DNA of 64,000 nt from Proteobacteria bacterium DTSAM18. Lineage in GTDB: Bacteria; Myxococcota_A; UBA796; GCA-2862545. Under the pieces are notes generated by a model. That model did not search any database. It was not told the DNA's origin and saw only the letters and a program-made list of their open reading frames with translations. The translations under genes and the position numbers were made by a program. Position 1 is the stretch's first letter. Every line of letters begins with the position of its first letter. Positions 8,595 through 17,434 of this stretch are shown here, one piece after another. The stretch lies in the NCBI GenBank assembly GCA_028767165.1, contig JARACJ010000009.1, positions 124,001-188,000 on the forward strand, given 5' to 3'.

Positions 8595-9143
8595 ATGAAG
8601 GCAGCGCCCCCGCGCGACCGGATACACGAGGTCCATCCCCGCGAGGTGCCCGTGCCCGTCTCCCTCCTGCAGATCATCCCCCACATGGCCGCCGTCTCCC
8701 TCAGCCAGACCGACATGGTCGATCGGTGGAACACCCGCGTCCGGCTGGGCCACGTCGACATGAACCTGCACATGAACTACGCCTCGTACCTCAACGTGAT
8801 GGAGCTCGGTCGCTGGCGTCTCATCGCCCGCACCGGCGCCATGCCGCAGTTCCTGTCCGAGAAGATCCGCGCCGTCGTCGGCGGTGTCGACATCACCTAC
8901 CGTCGGGAGCTCAAGCCCCGTCAGAAGTTCACGCTCGACACCCGCATGATCGATCTGCACCGCCGCGCCCTGGTGGTCGAGCAGACCTTCCTGGTCGACG
9001 ACCAGGTCCACGCCCAGGCCAAGGTCAACGCCCTGCTCCTCAAGAACGGCCGGGTGATGGGCCGCCAGACCCTGCGCGACATGTCCGCCGACTGGATCGT
9101 CGATCCCCTCCCCGTCTCCGGCGGTCGCCTCAAGGCCTCGTGA
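8595..9143 (+). CDS. Hotdog-fold acyl-CoA thioesterase, THEM6-like
   Basis: The 182-residue protein starts at an ATG behind AGGAAGG. From about residue 42 it follows the THEM6/4-hydroxybenzoyl-CoA thioesterase pattern: WNTRVRLGHVDMNLHMNYASYL, where Asp-x-x-x-His-Met-Asn is the active-site signature, then GVDITYRRELKPRQKFTLDT and the characteristic VVEQTFLVDDQVHAQAKVNALL. It would hydrolyse an acyl-CoA or acyl-ACP thioester in the cytoplasm. Only 13 bp separate it from the downstream FabH-like synthase, so the two probably form an operon releasing and condensing acyl groups. Confidence 0.82.
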   Translation: MKAAPPRDRIHEVHPREVPVPVSLLQIIPHMAAVSLSQTDMVDRWNTRVRLGHVDMNLHMNYASYLNVMELGRWRLIARTGAMPQFLSEKIRAVVGGVDITYRRELKPRQKFTLDTRMIDLHRRALVVEQTFLVDDQVHAQAKVNALLLKNGRVMGRQTLRDMSADWIVDPLPVSGGRLKAS

Positions 9144-9156
9144 GCGCGCGTCTGCC

Positions 9157-10152
9157 ATGAGATCCTCCCGCATCCTCTCCCTGGGCCGGCACCTCCCATC
9201 CCGGGTCGTCACCAACGACGAGCTGGGCGAGCTGCTCGACACCACCGACGCCTGGATCCGCAAGCGCACCGGCATCCGTGAGCGTCGCTGGGTTGTGCCC
9301 GAGGACGGAGGACCGGCCGACCTCGCGGCGCCCGCATGCCGTGAGGCCCTCGATCGCGCCGGCCTCACGCCGTCCGACGTCGATCTGGTGCTCTTCGCCA
9401 CCCTCACGCCGGACCGCACCTTTCCCGGCTCCGGCTGCCTGCTGCTGCCCCTGATCGGCTGTGAGGGCACCCCCGCCCTGGACATCCGCAACCAGTGCAC
9501 GGGCTTCCTGTACGCGCTGTCCGTGGCGGACCAGTTCGTCCGGACCGGAGCCGCCGACCACGTGCTGGTGGTGGGGTCCGAGGTCCACAGCACTGGCCTC
9601 GACCTCTCCGACGCCGGCCGTCACGTCGCCGTGCTGTTCGGCGACGGTGCCGCGGCGGCCGTGGTCGGACCGGGCACCCCGTCGCGCCGCATCCACGGCA
9701 CGGTGCTCCACGCGGACGGCACCCACGCCGACGTCCTGACCACCACCCACCCGGGAAGCCGCCACCACCCGCGGCTCACGGCCGCCCACCTCGAGGCGGG
9801 GCTGCACTTTCCCCGGATGGATGGGCGCAGGGTGTTCCGCATGGCGTGCGAGAAGGTGCCCGACGTGGTCCACGAGCTGCTGCAGCTCGAAGGGGCCTGT
9901 CTGGACGACGTCGATCTGCTCGTCCCCCACCAGGCGAACCAACGGATCAACGCCATGGTGGGCGAGCGTCTCGGGCTGTCTCCGGACAAGGTGTTCCACG
10001 ACATCGCCACGCTGGGCAACACCACCGCCGCCAGCATTCCGCTCGCGCTGTACGACGCCGAGGCCCAGGGCCTGCTCACGCCGGGCTCACGGATCCTCCT
10101 CACGGCCTTCGGCGCCGGCCTGACCTGGGGCGCCAGCCTGCTCACCTGGTGA
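9157..10152 (+). CDS. 3-oxoacyl-ACP synthase III (FabH-like)
   Basis: The 331-residue thiolase-fold condensing enzyme shows the FabH opening DAWIRKRTGIRERRW (31-45). Its full catalytic triad is visible: Cys114 in NQCTGFLYAL, His258 in PHQANQRI and Asn288 in LGNTTAASIP. The family joins an acyl-CoA primer to malonyl-ACP. The Cys context is Gln-Cys-Thr rather than the usual Ala-Cys-Ala, so primer choice may differ from housekeeping FabH. No fab genes are nearby. It is flanked by a thioesterase (13 bp upstream) and an SDR (46 bp downstream), which suggests a specialised lipid or hydroxy-fatty-acid pathway. Confidence 0.88.
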   Translation: MRSSRILSLGRHLPSRVVTNDELGELLDTTDAWIRKRTGIRERRWVVPEDGGPADLAAPACREALDRAGLTPSDVDLVLFATLTPDRTFPGSGCLLLPLIGCEGTPALDIRNQCTGFLYALSVADQFVRTGAADHVLVVGSEVHSTGLDLSDAGRHVAVLFGDGAAAAVVGPGTPSRRIHGTVLHADGTHADVLTTTHPGSRHHPRLTAAHLEAGLHFPRMDGRRVFRMACEKVPDVVHELLQLEGACLDDVDLLVPHQANQRINAMVGERLGLSPDKVFHDIATLGNTTAASIPLALYDAEAQGLLTPGSRILLTAFGAGLTWGASLLTW

Positions 10153-10197
10153 GCCCCTCCTGTGGTATCGAGGCGGTCCAGCCACACGGGAGATGTC

Positions 10198-11061
10198 ATG
10201 ATCGTCCTCATCACCGGCTGCCGGTCGGGCTTCGGCCTGCTCACGGCGGTCGACGCGGCCCGCAGGGGCCACACGGTCTACGCCGGCCTTCGCGATCTCG
10301 GCACCGCCGGGGAGCTCCAGGCGGCCGCAGGCGGCCTCCCCGTGCACCCGGTACAGCTCGACGTCACCGACCCGGCGCAGCGTGAGGCCGTCCTCACGCG
10401 GATCCTCGAGGAACACGGACGCCTGGATGTCCTCGTCAACAACGCCGGCATCGGCATGGGCGGCTTCGTGGAGACCTTCCGCGAAGACGAGATCCGCAAG
10501 GTGTTCGACGTGAACCTGTTCGGCGCCTGGGGCATGATCAAGGCGTCCCTGCCCGCCCTGCGCCGGGCCGAGAGCGGCCTCATCGTCAACGTGTCGAGCA
10601 TGTCCGGCGTCGTGGGCCTGCCGGGGCTCGGCGTGTACGCCTCCTCCAAGTTCGCGCTGGAGGGCATGAGCGAGGCCCTGCGGAACGAGCTCAAGCTGTT
10701 CGGCATCCGGGTCGTGAGCATCCAGCCCGGCCCCTACAAGACCCCCATCTGGGGCCGCAACCGGCTCACCTGCGAGGCGGCGGGGCACCCGGACAGCCCC
10801 TACCGGGAGGCCATCGACGTCATCATGAGGGTCTACGACCACGTCGGCACCCGCCAGGCGGAGGATCCCCGTGAGGTCTCCGCGCGCATCGTGAGCCTGT
10901 TCGACGACCCCGACCCCTCCTTCCGGCATCCCATGGGCAAGGGCGCCTACGGCCGTGCCATGGCCAAGAAGCTGCTGCCCTGGCGCCTCATGGAGCGGTC
11001 GGTCTTCTCGGGGCTCAAGCTGCACACGGTGCTGAAGGGGCGTCGCCGCCTGCAGGACTGA
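10198..11061 (+). CDS. Short-chain dehydrogenase/reductase
   Basis: The 287-residue classical SDR has its cofactor loop TGCRSGFG at residues 6-13, NNAG at 81-84, a catalytic Ser in NVSSMSG (about 133-134) and Tyr147/Lys151 in YASSK. The proline-glycine stretch after the active site (IQPGPYKTPIW) is typical. The C-terminal about 40 residues are basic and helical, longer than the minimal SDR. Start: ATG behind GGGAG; an upstream extension lacks SDR similarity. It follows the FabH-like gene and could reduce its 3-keto product, although 46 bp separate them. Confidence 0.85.
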   Translation: MIVLITGCRSGFGLLTAVDAARRGHTVYAGLRDLGTAGELQAAAGGLPVHPVQLDVTDPAQREAVLTRILEEHGRLDVLVNNAGIGMGGFVETFREDEIRKVFDVNLFGAWGMIKASLPALRRAESGLIVNVSSMSGVVGLPGLGVYASSKFALEGMSEALRNELKLFGIRVVSIQPGPYKTPIWGRNRLTCEAAGHPDSPYREAIDVIMRVYDHVGTRQAEDPREVSARIVSLFDDPDPSFRHPMGKGAYGRAMAKKLLPWRLMERSVFSGLKLHTVLKGRRRLQD

Positions 11062-11077
11062 CGCCGTGAGTCGCCCC

Positions 11078-12415
11078 TCACACGCGGTACGGAGAGGCCA
11101 GCCAGTCCCGGAAGACGTTCATCACGTGGCCGTGCACCACCGCCTGTGAGCGACGGTAGAACCCGAAGGGGAGCGCCGGGGCGAAGTCGTTGAGGGCCAC
11201 GAGGCCCCAGGTGTGGACCGGAAGCCGGCGGAACTCGAGCCAGCCCCGGTCGCCGTCGGGCTCGTCCCGAACCAGGGAGCCGCCCACCACGTCGAGCACC
11301 GTCTCGTCGTCGCTGTGGCCGGGTCTGCGCTTCAGGGCCAGCAGGCACAGGCCGCCGGGGGCCAGGATGCGGTAGCCCTCGTCCGATCGGTCGATGCGGA
11401 TGGTGCCCTTCATGTACTGCTGCAGCCACTCGAAGTAGGCCCTCTCCACGTCGAGCGCCTTCCAGCCCTGGGGGATGCTCAGGCGCTGCACCGAGCGGAC
11501 CCGCCTCGCCCTCTTGAGCTGCCGGCGATCCCGGACGAGGTGGCCCGCGCGGGGGTGCTCCGCGTCCCGGCAGCGGGCGGTCTCCTCCGCATCGATGACC
11601 TCGGCGCCCCGCCAGAGGGTCGGCGACGGCCCCGTGAGGCTCGGAAAGGCGAGGACATCGTGCAGGAACGCCGCCTCACGGCGGGAGACCCCCATCTGGC
11701 GGGCCCATCGGGCCAGCACCTTGCGGCGGGGCCGGGGGGCCAGCACCGGTCCGATGTCGGGCTGGATCATCTGGAGGATCTCGAGCGGCGCCAGCTCACG
11801 GGGCCCCGCCAGGTCGACCCGTCCGGTGCGGCGCTCGGAGATGAGCTCCAGGAGCCGGCCGACGAGGTCGTGCAGGGTGATCACCACGAGGTCGCCCCCC
11901 TCCTCCTGCAGCCACAGCTCGCCATGGAGCCGGGACAGGCGCTTGAGGGCCATGGCCGCCGGTGCCATGACGAAGCCCGTGCGGGCGATGAGGGACGGCC
12001 CGTCGTGGCCGGCGATCACCCGCTCGACGTTGCGCTGGCCCTGCACGAAGGCCGAGCGGGTGGGGTCGCCGAGGGCGGAGATGAAGACCAGCAGGGTGTC
12101 CCGGGCCTCGCAGATGCGGGAGACCTGGTCGGCCAGGAGCAGCTGCAGGTCTTCCGGGCGGGCCTGCACGAGCAGGCTGTGCTGGGCGCGGGTGTTGGCG
12201 AGGAACAGGACGCAGTCCAGGCCCTCCAGGACCGCCGCGGTGTCCCGGGGGTCGAACAGATCGACCTGGATCACCTCCACCCCCTCCGGCAGGACGTCGG
12301 GGGACGGCAGCAGGGCGCTGATCACCCGCACCTGCGCGTGGGGCGCCAGCTCCCGGGCCAGGGACAGCGCCAGGGATCCCTCCGCCCCGAACAGTCCGAT
12401 GCGCTGGCGGCTCAC
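11078..12415 (-). CDS. NAD(P)-binding Rossmann protein with DUF2867-like C-terminus
   Basis: The product has 445 residues. The N-terminal half is an atypical NmrA/SDR-like Rossmann domain: IGLFGAEGSLALSLAREL at the nucleotide loop, VIQVDLFDP, and DCVLFLANT in place of the usual NNAG strand. The C-terminal about 140 residues (VLDVVGGSLVRDE, GWLEFRRLPV, FAPALPFGFYRRSQAVVHGHVMNVF) resemble DUF2867. Many bacteria carry one Rossmann-plus-DUF2867 protein; here an additional Rossmann protein is encoded directly upstream with a four-base ATGA overlap, so the two are probably co-translated and may act as a complex. The substrate is unknown. Confidence 0.7.
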   Translation of the reverse strand: MSRQRIGLFGAEGSLALSLARELAPHAQVRVISALLPSPDVLPEGVEVIQVDLFDPRDTAAVLEGLDCVLFLANTRAQHSLLVQARPEDLQLLLADQVSRICEARDTLLVFISALGDPTRSAFVQGQRNVERVIAGHDGPSLIARTGFVMAPAAMALKRLSRLHGELWLQEEGGDLVVITLHDLVGRLLELISERRTGRVDLAGPRELAPLEILQMIQPDIGPVLAPRPRRKVLARWARQMGVSRREAAFLHDVLAFPSLTGPSPTLWRGAEVIDAEETARCRDAEHPRAGHLVRDRRQLKRARRVRSVQRLSIPQGWKALDVERAYFEWLQQYMKGTIRIDRSDEGYRILAPGGLCLLALKRRPGHSDDETVLDVVGGSLVRDEPDGDRGWLEFRRLPVHTWGLVALNDFAPALPFGFYRRSQAVVHGHVMNVFRDWLASPYRV

Positions 12416-13368
12416 GGGACGACACCCCTCGTGGTGAACTGCCGTGCGACGAAGTGCTCCCAGGCGTCCGCCAGGGGGGACACACGACGACGCTCCTCGG
12501 CGAGGGTGCGCACGACGGCGGTCTTCAGGTCCATGGGCGCATAGCCCTCCATCTGGTCCCAGAAGGGCGGATGCTCGGGCTCCAGATCCTGGATCAGGCC
12601 CTCCACCAGCTCACGGACGATGGGCCAGGGCGCGCCGGTGACCCCACGGATCCACCACTTGGACAGCCCCGGCGCCGGCATCGGAACCCGCAGCGCGCGG
12701 GTCTTCAGGCCTCCGCAGTCGGCGACCTGACGCAGGATCTCCTCGGAGGACAGGATGTGGGGCCCCGGCAGGCTGTAGATGCCGGCCTCACCAGCCCCCT
12801 CCAGGGCCGCCTTGAGGGCCTCCACCACATCCCAGATGGCCACGGGGGCACTGCGTGAGCGCAGCCAGCGCGGGAGGACCATCACCGGCAGCCGGTAGGA
12901 CAGATCCCGGACCAGGTGCCAGGAGTCGCTGCCGGGCCCGACGATCATGGAGGCACGGAGCTCCACCACGGGCACCCGACCCGACGCGAGGAGCCGGCCC
13001 GTGCGGGCCCGGGACTGCAGGTGGTGGGAGGGGTGGCCCTCGGGGCACACGCCACCGAGGTAGACGATCCGCCCCACGCCCTGTGCCTCGGCCATCCGCG
13101 CCAGCAGGCGGGCGGCCTCGGCTTCACGGGCCTCGTAGTCACCGCCGCTGCCCATGCCGTGCACGAGGTAGGCGACGCTGTCGACACCCTCCAGGGCCTT
13201 GCGCAGGCTCGCCTCGTCGTTGGCGTCGCAGGCGACCCAGGGGCCCGGCCCGCTCGCCCGTGCCGCGGCCACCGGTCGACGTGTGCCCCAGCGGGTGGTC
13301 TCCCGGGGCATGATGGCCCGCAGGTGCCGTCCGACGAATCCGGTCGCTCCCATGATGAGACAGGTCAT
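12412..13368 (-). CDS. NAD(P)H-binding epimerase-like protein
   Basis: The 318-residue atypical SDR has glycine motif GATGFVGRH (7-15), then VAYLVHGMG at the end of beta-4 and RIVYLGGVCPEGHPSHHLQSR. This last part matches the YesF/NmrA-like NAD(P)H-binding family in which a Tyr/His-containing strand follows the nucleotide site. VELRASMIVGPGSDSWHLV resembles the substrate-side region of complex I assembly NDUFA9-like proteins. Translation starts at ATG and its stop overlaps the next gene by four bases. It is divergent from the small anchored protein at 13493, sharing a 124-bp promoter region. Confidence 0.78.
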   Translation of the reverse strand: MTCLIMGATGFVGRHLRAIMPRETTRWGTRRPVAAARASGPGPWVACDANDEASLRKALEGVDSVAYLVHGMGSGGDYEAREAEAARLLARMAEAQGVGRIVYLGGVCPEGHPSHHLQSRARTGRLLASGRVPVVELRASMIVGPGSDSWHLVRDLSYRLPVMVLPRWLRSRSAPVAIWDVVEALKAALEGAGEAGIYSLPGPHILSSEEILRQVADCGGLKTRALRVPMPAPGLSKWWIRGVTGAPWPIVRELVEGLIQDLEPEHPPFWDQMEGYAPMDLKTAVVRTLAEERRRVSPLADAWEHFVARQFTTRGVVP

Positions 13369-13492
13369 CCCGTTTCCTCCTGAACCCTGGTCCGAATCTA
13401 CCTTCGTCGGGAACGGTCACCCATGGTGCAACATCCGGATCCCAGGGCTACGATGGCCTGCAAAGGCCCCTCGGCAGCGAACCGGAGTCCCG

Positions 13493-14092
13493 ATGAACGC
13501 GCGCACCCTCCTCACCCTGGCCATCGGCATGGTCGCCGGCATCGGCGCAGCCACCCTCCTGATGCCCAAGCAGGTCGTGGTCGCCCCGCCTCCCACGGCC
13601 CCCGAGCCCACCGAGGTGGTGGCGCCGCAGCCCACGCCGCCGTCCGCTCCCACCACGCCGTCCGTGGCGGAGGAGCCCGTCCGCGGCCTGCTCGACACCG
13701 ACGTGCCCTCCCTGCCGGCCCGCCCCATCACCCGGCCCGCGGAGCGCCCGGAGCTGACCGAGGCCGAGCGGGAGGAGCGCATCGCCGCCCACCAGGACCG
13801 CATGGTCATGTCCATCCAGTCCCGCATCGACGAGCTGGCCGCCGAGCGGGGCTGGTCCGAGGAGACCTCCCGGGAGATCGAGAACCTGGTCCTCGACATC
13901 CACGACGCCCGCATCGGGCTGTTCGAGGCCAGCCGCAGGGGCGAGTTCAGCTTCGGCGACATGCACCGGGAGCTCGGCGAGCTGCACGACGAGGCCTCCG
14001 AGACCCTCGACGAGCTGGGCGGAGAAGGCACCTACACCGAGCTGATGGGTCGCGTCCGCGCCGGCATGCGTCCGCCCGCCCCCACCCGCTGA
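13493..14092 (+). CDS. Inner-membrane-anchored helical periplasmic protein
   Basis: The 199-residue product starts at an ATG behind CGGAG. An N-terminal hydrophobic helix (LLTLAIGMVAGIGAATLLM) acts as signal anchor. It is followed by a Pro/Thr/Val-rich linker (about 27-90) and a charged helical domain (about 95-185) with repeated Glu/Arg patterns, such as LTEAEREERIAAHQDRM and EIENLVLDIHDARIGLFEA. The helical part is reminiscent of Spy/CpxP-like LTxxQ proteins, but the motif is not present. It is unrecognised beyond topology. Confidence 0.6.
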   Translation: MNARTLLTLAIGMVAGIGAATLLMPKQVVVAPPPTAPEPTEVVAPQPTPPSAPTTPSVAEEPVRGLLDTDVPSLPARPITRPAERPELTEAEREERIAAHQDRMVMSIQSRIDELAAERGWSEETSREIENLVLDIHDARIGLFEASRRGEFSFGDMHRELGELHDEASETLDELGGEGTYTELMGRVRAGMRPPAPTR

Positions 14093-14183
14093 CCCCTCGG
14101 GATTGCCCCTACGTCCAAACGAGTGGGCAGTCCGGAGCACCACGTTACGCTCTTCTCATCCCCTGTCACGCGACGGTGGCCCG

Positions 14184-14816
14184 ATGACGCCAGAGCCCCC
14201 ACAGTCCCTGGAAGAGGCCTGCGAGGCCCTGCCGGTGTTCCCACTGCCCTCGGCGGTGCTGATGCCGGAGACGCTGCTTCCCCTGCACGTGTTCGAGCCC
14301 CGCTACCAGGCGCTCGTGGCGCACTGCATGAACGGTGATCGACGCCTCGGCATCGCCACCCTCAAGCCCGGGTTCCAGGAGGACTACGAGGGCCAGCCCG
14401 CCTGCCATCCCGAGATCGGGATCGGCGAGATCGTCCGCCTGGAGACCTTTCCGGACGGCCGCTCCAACCTCGTGCTCAAGTTCGTCGGCGCCGCCCTCAT
14501 CCAGGAGGAGCTGCCCCTGACCGAGCCCTTCCGCCGGTTCCGCTGCCGGCTGCTGTACCCCAAGGGCGATCCGGGCGAGCACGCGGGCACCATCCGGTCC
14601 CTGCTGATGCAGTGGGCCCTGTCCCATCCGGACACCTCCCCCGAGGTCGAGAGGTTGCTGGCGCTGCCGGCGAGCGCCATGGTGGACCAGCTGGCCGGAC
14701 AGGTCTTCGAGCTGCCCTCGGAGCGGCGCCGGTACCTCGCCGAGACCAACCTCGACGCCCGCGGGCGCGACGTGGAGAGCCGGCTGTCGGAGATGATGCT
14801 CGAAGGGAGGGGATGA
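14184..14816 (+). CDS. Lon N-terminal domain (LON substrate-binding) protein
   Basis: The 210-residue protein consists only of the LON N-domain: LPVFPLPSAVLMPETLLPLHVFEPRYQALV is the signature opening, followed by GIATLKPGF and IGIGEIVRLETFPDGRSNLVLKFVGAALI. The ATPase and Ser/Lys protease domains of Lon are absent. Standalone members (YcaO-independent LONRF/Cereblon-like bacterial proteins) are thought to bind unfolded substrates, but their role is not established. Start ATG is chosen because similarity begins shortly after it; ribosome site weak. Followed 42 bp later by a methyltransferase. Confidence 0.85.
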   Translation: MTPEPPQSLEEACEALPVFPLPSAVLMPETLLPLHVFEPRYQALVAHCMNGDRRLGIATLKPGFQEDYEGQPACHPEIGIGEIVRLETFPDGRSNLVLKFVGAALIQEELPLTEPFRRFRCRLLYPKGDPGEHAGTIRSLLMQWALSHPDTSPEVERLLALPASAMVDQLAGQVFELPSERRRYLAETNLDARGRDVESRLSEMMLEGRG

Positions 14817-14858
14817 CCCCACGGCCCCTCGCGTTCCCTCACCGCCCCGAGCCCCACC

Positions 14859-15680
14859 ATGAAGCAGTACCTCTCCGACAACCTCGCCAACTGGAACAGC
14901 CGGGTGCCCCTGCACCTGAGCGGCGACTTCTACGACATCCCGGGCTTCCTCGCCGGTCGCACGGCACTGAAGCAGATCGACCTGCGGGAGATGGGGCCCG
15001 TCGACGGGCGCACGCTGCTGCACCTGCAGTGCCACTTCGGCCAGGACACCCTGTCCTGGGCCCGCCGGGGCGCCCTCGTCACCGGCCTCGACTTCTCCGC
15101 GCCCGCCATCGACGCCGCGCGGGAGCTGGCGGACCGGGCCGGCCTGCAGGCGGAGTTCGTGTGCGCCGACGCCTACGACGCGCCCACCGCGCTGCAGGGC
15201 CGCACCTTCGACATCGTCACCACCGGCGTCGGGGCCCTGTGCTGGCTGCCGGACATCCGTCGCTGGGCCGAGGTGGTCGCCCGGTGCCTCGTGCCCGGCG
15301 GCCTCCTGTACGTCCGGGAGGGCCACCCTTCCCTGTGGTCCCTCGACCCGGCCCCCGGCGCGCCCCACGACACCGGCATCCTGCACCCGTACTTCGAGAC
15401 GGACACGCCCATCACGGAGGTGGAGGACACCACCTATGGCGGCGGGAGCGAGCCCCTCGACAACCCCACCAGCCACTGCTGGAACCACGGCCTCGGCGAG
15501 ATCCTCACCGCCCTGTTCGACGCCGGCCTGCAGCTCGAGATGTTCCACGAGCACCGGGTGAGCGACTGGCAGGCCCTGCCCCAGATGGTGAAGACGGACG
15601 ACGGCATGTGGGCGCTGCCGGAGGCACAGCGGGACCTCGTGCCCCTCATGTACAGCCTGCGGGCACGAAAGCGGGGCTGA
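14859..15680 (+). CDS. Class I SAM-dependent methyltransferase
   Basis: The 273-residue protein carries a Rossmann methyltransferase core: LLHLQCHFGQDTLSWARRG (53-71) is SAM motif I in the variant form found in a family of small-molecule methyltransferases, GLDFS follows as motif post-I, and DIVTTGVGALCWLPD is motif II. After a GGLLYVREGHPSLWSL strand, the C-terminal part is rich in His, Trp and aromatic residues and likely forms the substrate pocket. The acceptor is unknown. No clear Shine-Dalgarno sequence precedes the ATG, consistent with coupling to the Lon-domain gene 42 bp upstream. Confidence 0.78.
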   Translation: MKQYLSDNLANWNSRVPLHLSGDFYDIPGFLAGRTALKQIDLREMGPVDGRTLLHLQCHFGQDTLSWARRGALVTGLDFSAPAIDAARELADRAGLQAEFVCADAYDAPTALQGRTFDIVTTGVGALCWLPDIRRWAEVVARCLVPGGLLYVREGHPSLWSLDPAPGAPHDTGILHPYFETDTPITEVEDTTYGGGSEPLDNPTSHCWNHGLGEILTALFDAGLQLEMFHEHRVSDWQALPQMVKTDDGMWALPEAQRDLVPLMYSLRARKRG

Positions 15681-15934
15681 CCCCTCTCGCCGAGGACCTC
15701 CGTCCGAAGTGCCGAACGGGAGGACCGATCCCGTGCGCACGCCGTCGCCGCGCCACGTCCCGACCGTCCCGTCCCGGGTGAGGCCCCGTCCTCGACGGGG
15801 GTCCGGCGCGGCAGAAGGCACCTTGCCATCGGCACTTCCACAGCCCGGCCCCGACCTGCCCTGCGGAAAATCCGAAGCACATCGGAAAACCCACAGGTGC
15901 TCTGCTAGGCTCGCCCTCCCACTCGGAGGTACCG
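15681..15934. other. 254-bp intergenic region with CGGAAAA motif
   Basis: This gap precedes the coiled-coil lipoprotein. It contains CGGAAAATCCG (15864-15874) and a second CGGAAAAC at 15883, a word that recurs in gene-free regions at 39.7 and 58.4-58.7 kb. No gene or hairpin is clear. Confidence 0.4.
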
Positions 15935-17350
15935 ATGCCCCGCACCCATGTCCTGGTCCCCCTCACCCTCCTCCTCGCCGGCTGCTTCGACGTCGACGAC
16001 CTGACCCAGCCCCTCGTGGACGCCAACACCGAGATCCTCGAGCGGCAGGCCGCCAACGAGCAGGACATCGCCACGCTGTACATGATGGCGACCGAGCTGC
16101 AGGCCAGCGTCGCGCCTCTCGCCGACGCCCTGGAGCAGATCGAGCAGACCCGCAGCGACCTCGAGGCGCTGCAGGCCGACCTCGACGCCCTCGCGCTGCG
16201 CGCGGCCACCGTCGACGAGGTCGCCGCGCTGCAGACCACCGCCGACGCCCTGCAGACCGACCTCGACAACGCCAGCACCCGCCTGACCACCCTCGAGAAC
16301 GCCGACATCGCCACGATGGCCTGGGTCACCGACCAGGGCTTCGCCAGCGCATCGACCACCGCCGACCTCGACACCCGCGTCACGAGCGTGGAGGCATCGC
16401 AGCTCACCCTCGCCTCCGACATGTCGGCGGTGGTGGCCACCGCCTCCGACCTCGACACCCGCCTGGCCAGCCAGGAGGCCGTGGCCGTGCAGGCCCTGGC
16501 CGACTTCGATGCCCTCAGCACCACGGTCGATGGCATCCAGGAGGACCTGGCCACCGGCTCGGACGATCTCTCGAACGCCCAGGAGGACCTGTCCGGCCTG
16601 CAGACCACGATCGAGGACCTGCAGACCACCGTGCAGTCCACCTCGGACACCGTCACCGCCCACCAGACGACCCTCGACGGCCTGACGACGACCACGGCGG
16701 GCCACACGAGCCAGATCGCCACGGCCACCACCGACATCGCGGCCCTGCAGGTCACCTCCGACGGCCACAGCGTGCTGCTCGACGCCCTGTCCACCGACCT
16801 GGACGCCCTCACCAGGCAGTGCGACCTGCTCGAGGACGACCTCGGCGCCCTCGAAGGCGACTTCGTGGACCTGCGCGACGACCTGCCCGCCTTCGCGCTC
16901 GCCCTGTACGAGTCCACCACCGACGGCGGCGAGCGCACCGTGGCCGGACGGCAGGGCCTGCAGCTGAAGACCGCCGACGGCGCCTTCTACCTGAGCGGCT
17001 CCATGACCGGCACCGACTTCGCCAGCGACACCATCCACCGGGTCACCCTGTACGTCGCCAACCCCACCGACGACGACATCACCGTCGACTTGCAGGGCTG
17101 CAGCGGCGATGCCACCGACCTGTTCGTGGACGGCACCCTGCACACCGCCGCCGATGACCACGACGGCGCCTGCGACGCCACCTGGACGGTCACCTTCGCG
17201 CCCGGCAGCCACACCGTCTCGCTCCGCAGCCAGGACGTCGACGCCCACAACGAGGGCTTCGGCATCGGCGCGGGCTGGGTGACCACCTCGGGCCTGACCT
17301 TCGACCTGCAGGCCTTCGAGGCCGCCGGCGCCAACGACCCCGTTCGCTGA
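15935..17350 (+). CDS. Coiled-coil lipoprotein with C-terminal beta domain
   Basis: The 471-residue product starts at an ATG behind GGAGG. It has a lipoprotein signal LTLLLAGC (lipidated Cys17). Residues about 30-310 are one long Leu/Thr/Asp-rich coiled coil with repeats such as LQTTADALQTDLDNA and LSGLQTTIEDLQTT, resembling the stalks of trimeric fibrous adhesins. Residues about 320-470 form a compact beta domain with paired Cys (GCSGDATD ... DGACDATW) and TVSLRSQDVDAHN. It is probably a surface or periplasmic spacer protein carrying a binding head. No named family was recognised. The upstream region carries a CGGAAAATCCG motif. Confidence 0.72.
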   Translation: MPRTHVLVPLTLLLAGCFDVDDLTQPLVDANTEILERQAANEQDIATLYMMATELQASVAPLADALEQIEQTRSDLEALQADLDALALRAATVDEVAALQTTADALQTDLDNASTRLTTLENADIATMAWVTDQGFASASTTADLDTRVTSVEASQLTLASDMSAVVATASDLDTRLASQEAVAVQALADFDALSTTVDGIQEDLATGSDDLSNAQEDLSGLQTTIEDLQTTVQSTSDTVTAHQTTLDGLTTTTAGHTSQIATATTDIAALQVTSDGHSVLLDALSTDLDALTRQCDLLEDDLGALEGDFVDLRDDLPAFALALYESTTDGGERTVAGRQGLQLKTADGAFYLSGSMTGTDFASDTIHRVTLYVANPTDDDITVDLQGCSGDATDLFVDGTLHTAADDHDGACDATWTVTFAPGSHTVSLRSQDVDAHNEGFGIGAGWVTTSGLTFDLQAFEAAGANDPVR

Positions 17351-17362
17351 GCCGTCCGGGAA

Positions 17363-17384
17363 TGTCACCTTTCAACATGTGACA
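17363..17384. promoter_or_regulatory. TGTCAC/GTGACA dyad between lipoprotein genes
   Basis: An inverted repeat with 6-bp arms (TGTCAC, GTGACA) and a 10-base AT-richer spacer lies between the coiled-coil lipoprotein stop and the next lipoprotein start. It could be an operator or a weak terminator; there is no T run. Confidence 0.35.
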
Positions 17385-17434
17385 CGGCCCCGATGTGGAC
17401 CTCCGGTACCCTGGCTCGGGTATCGGAGGTCCAT

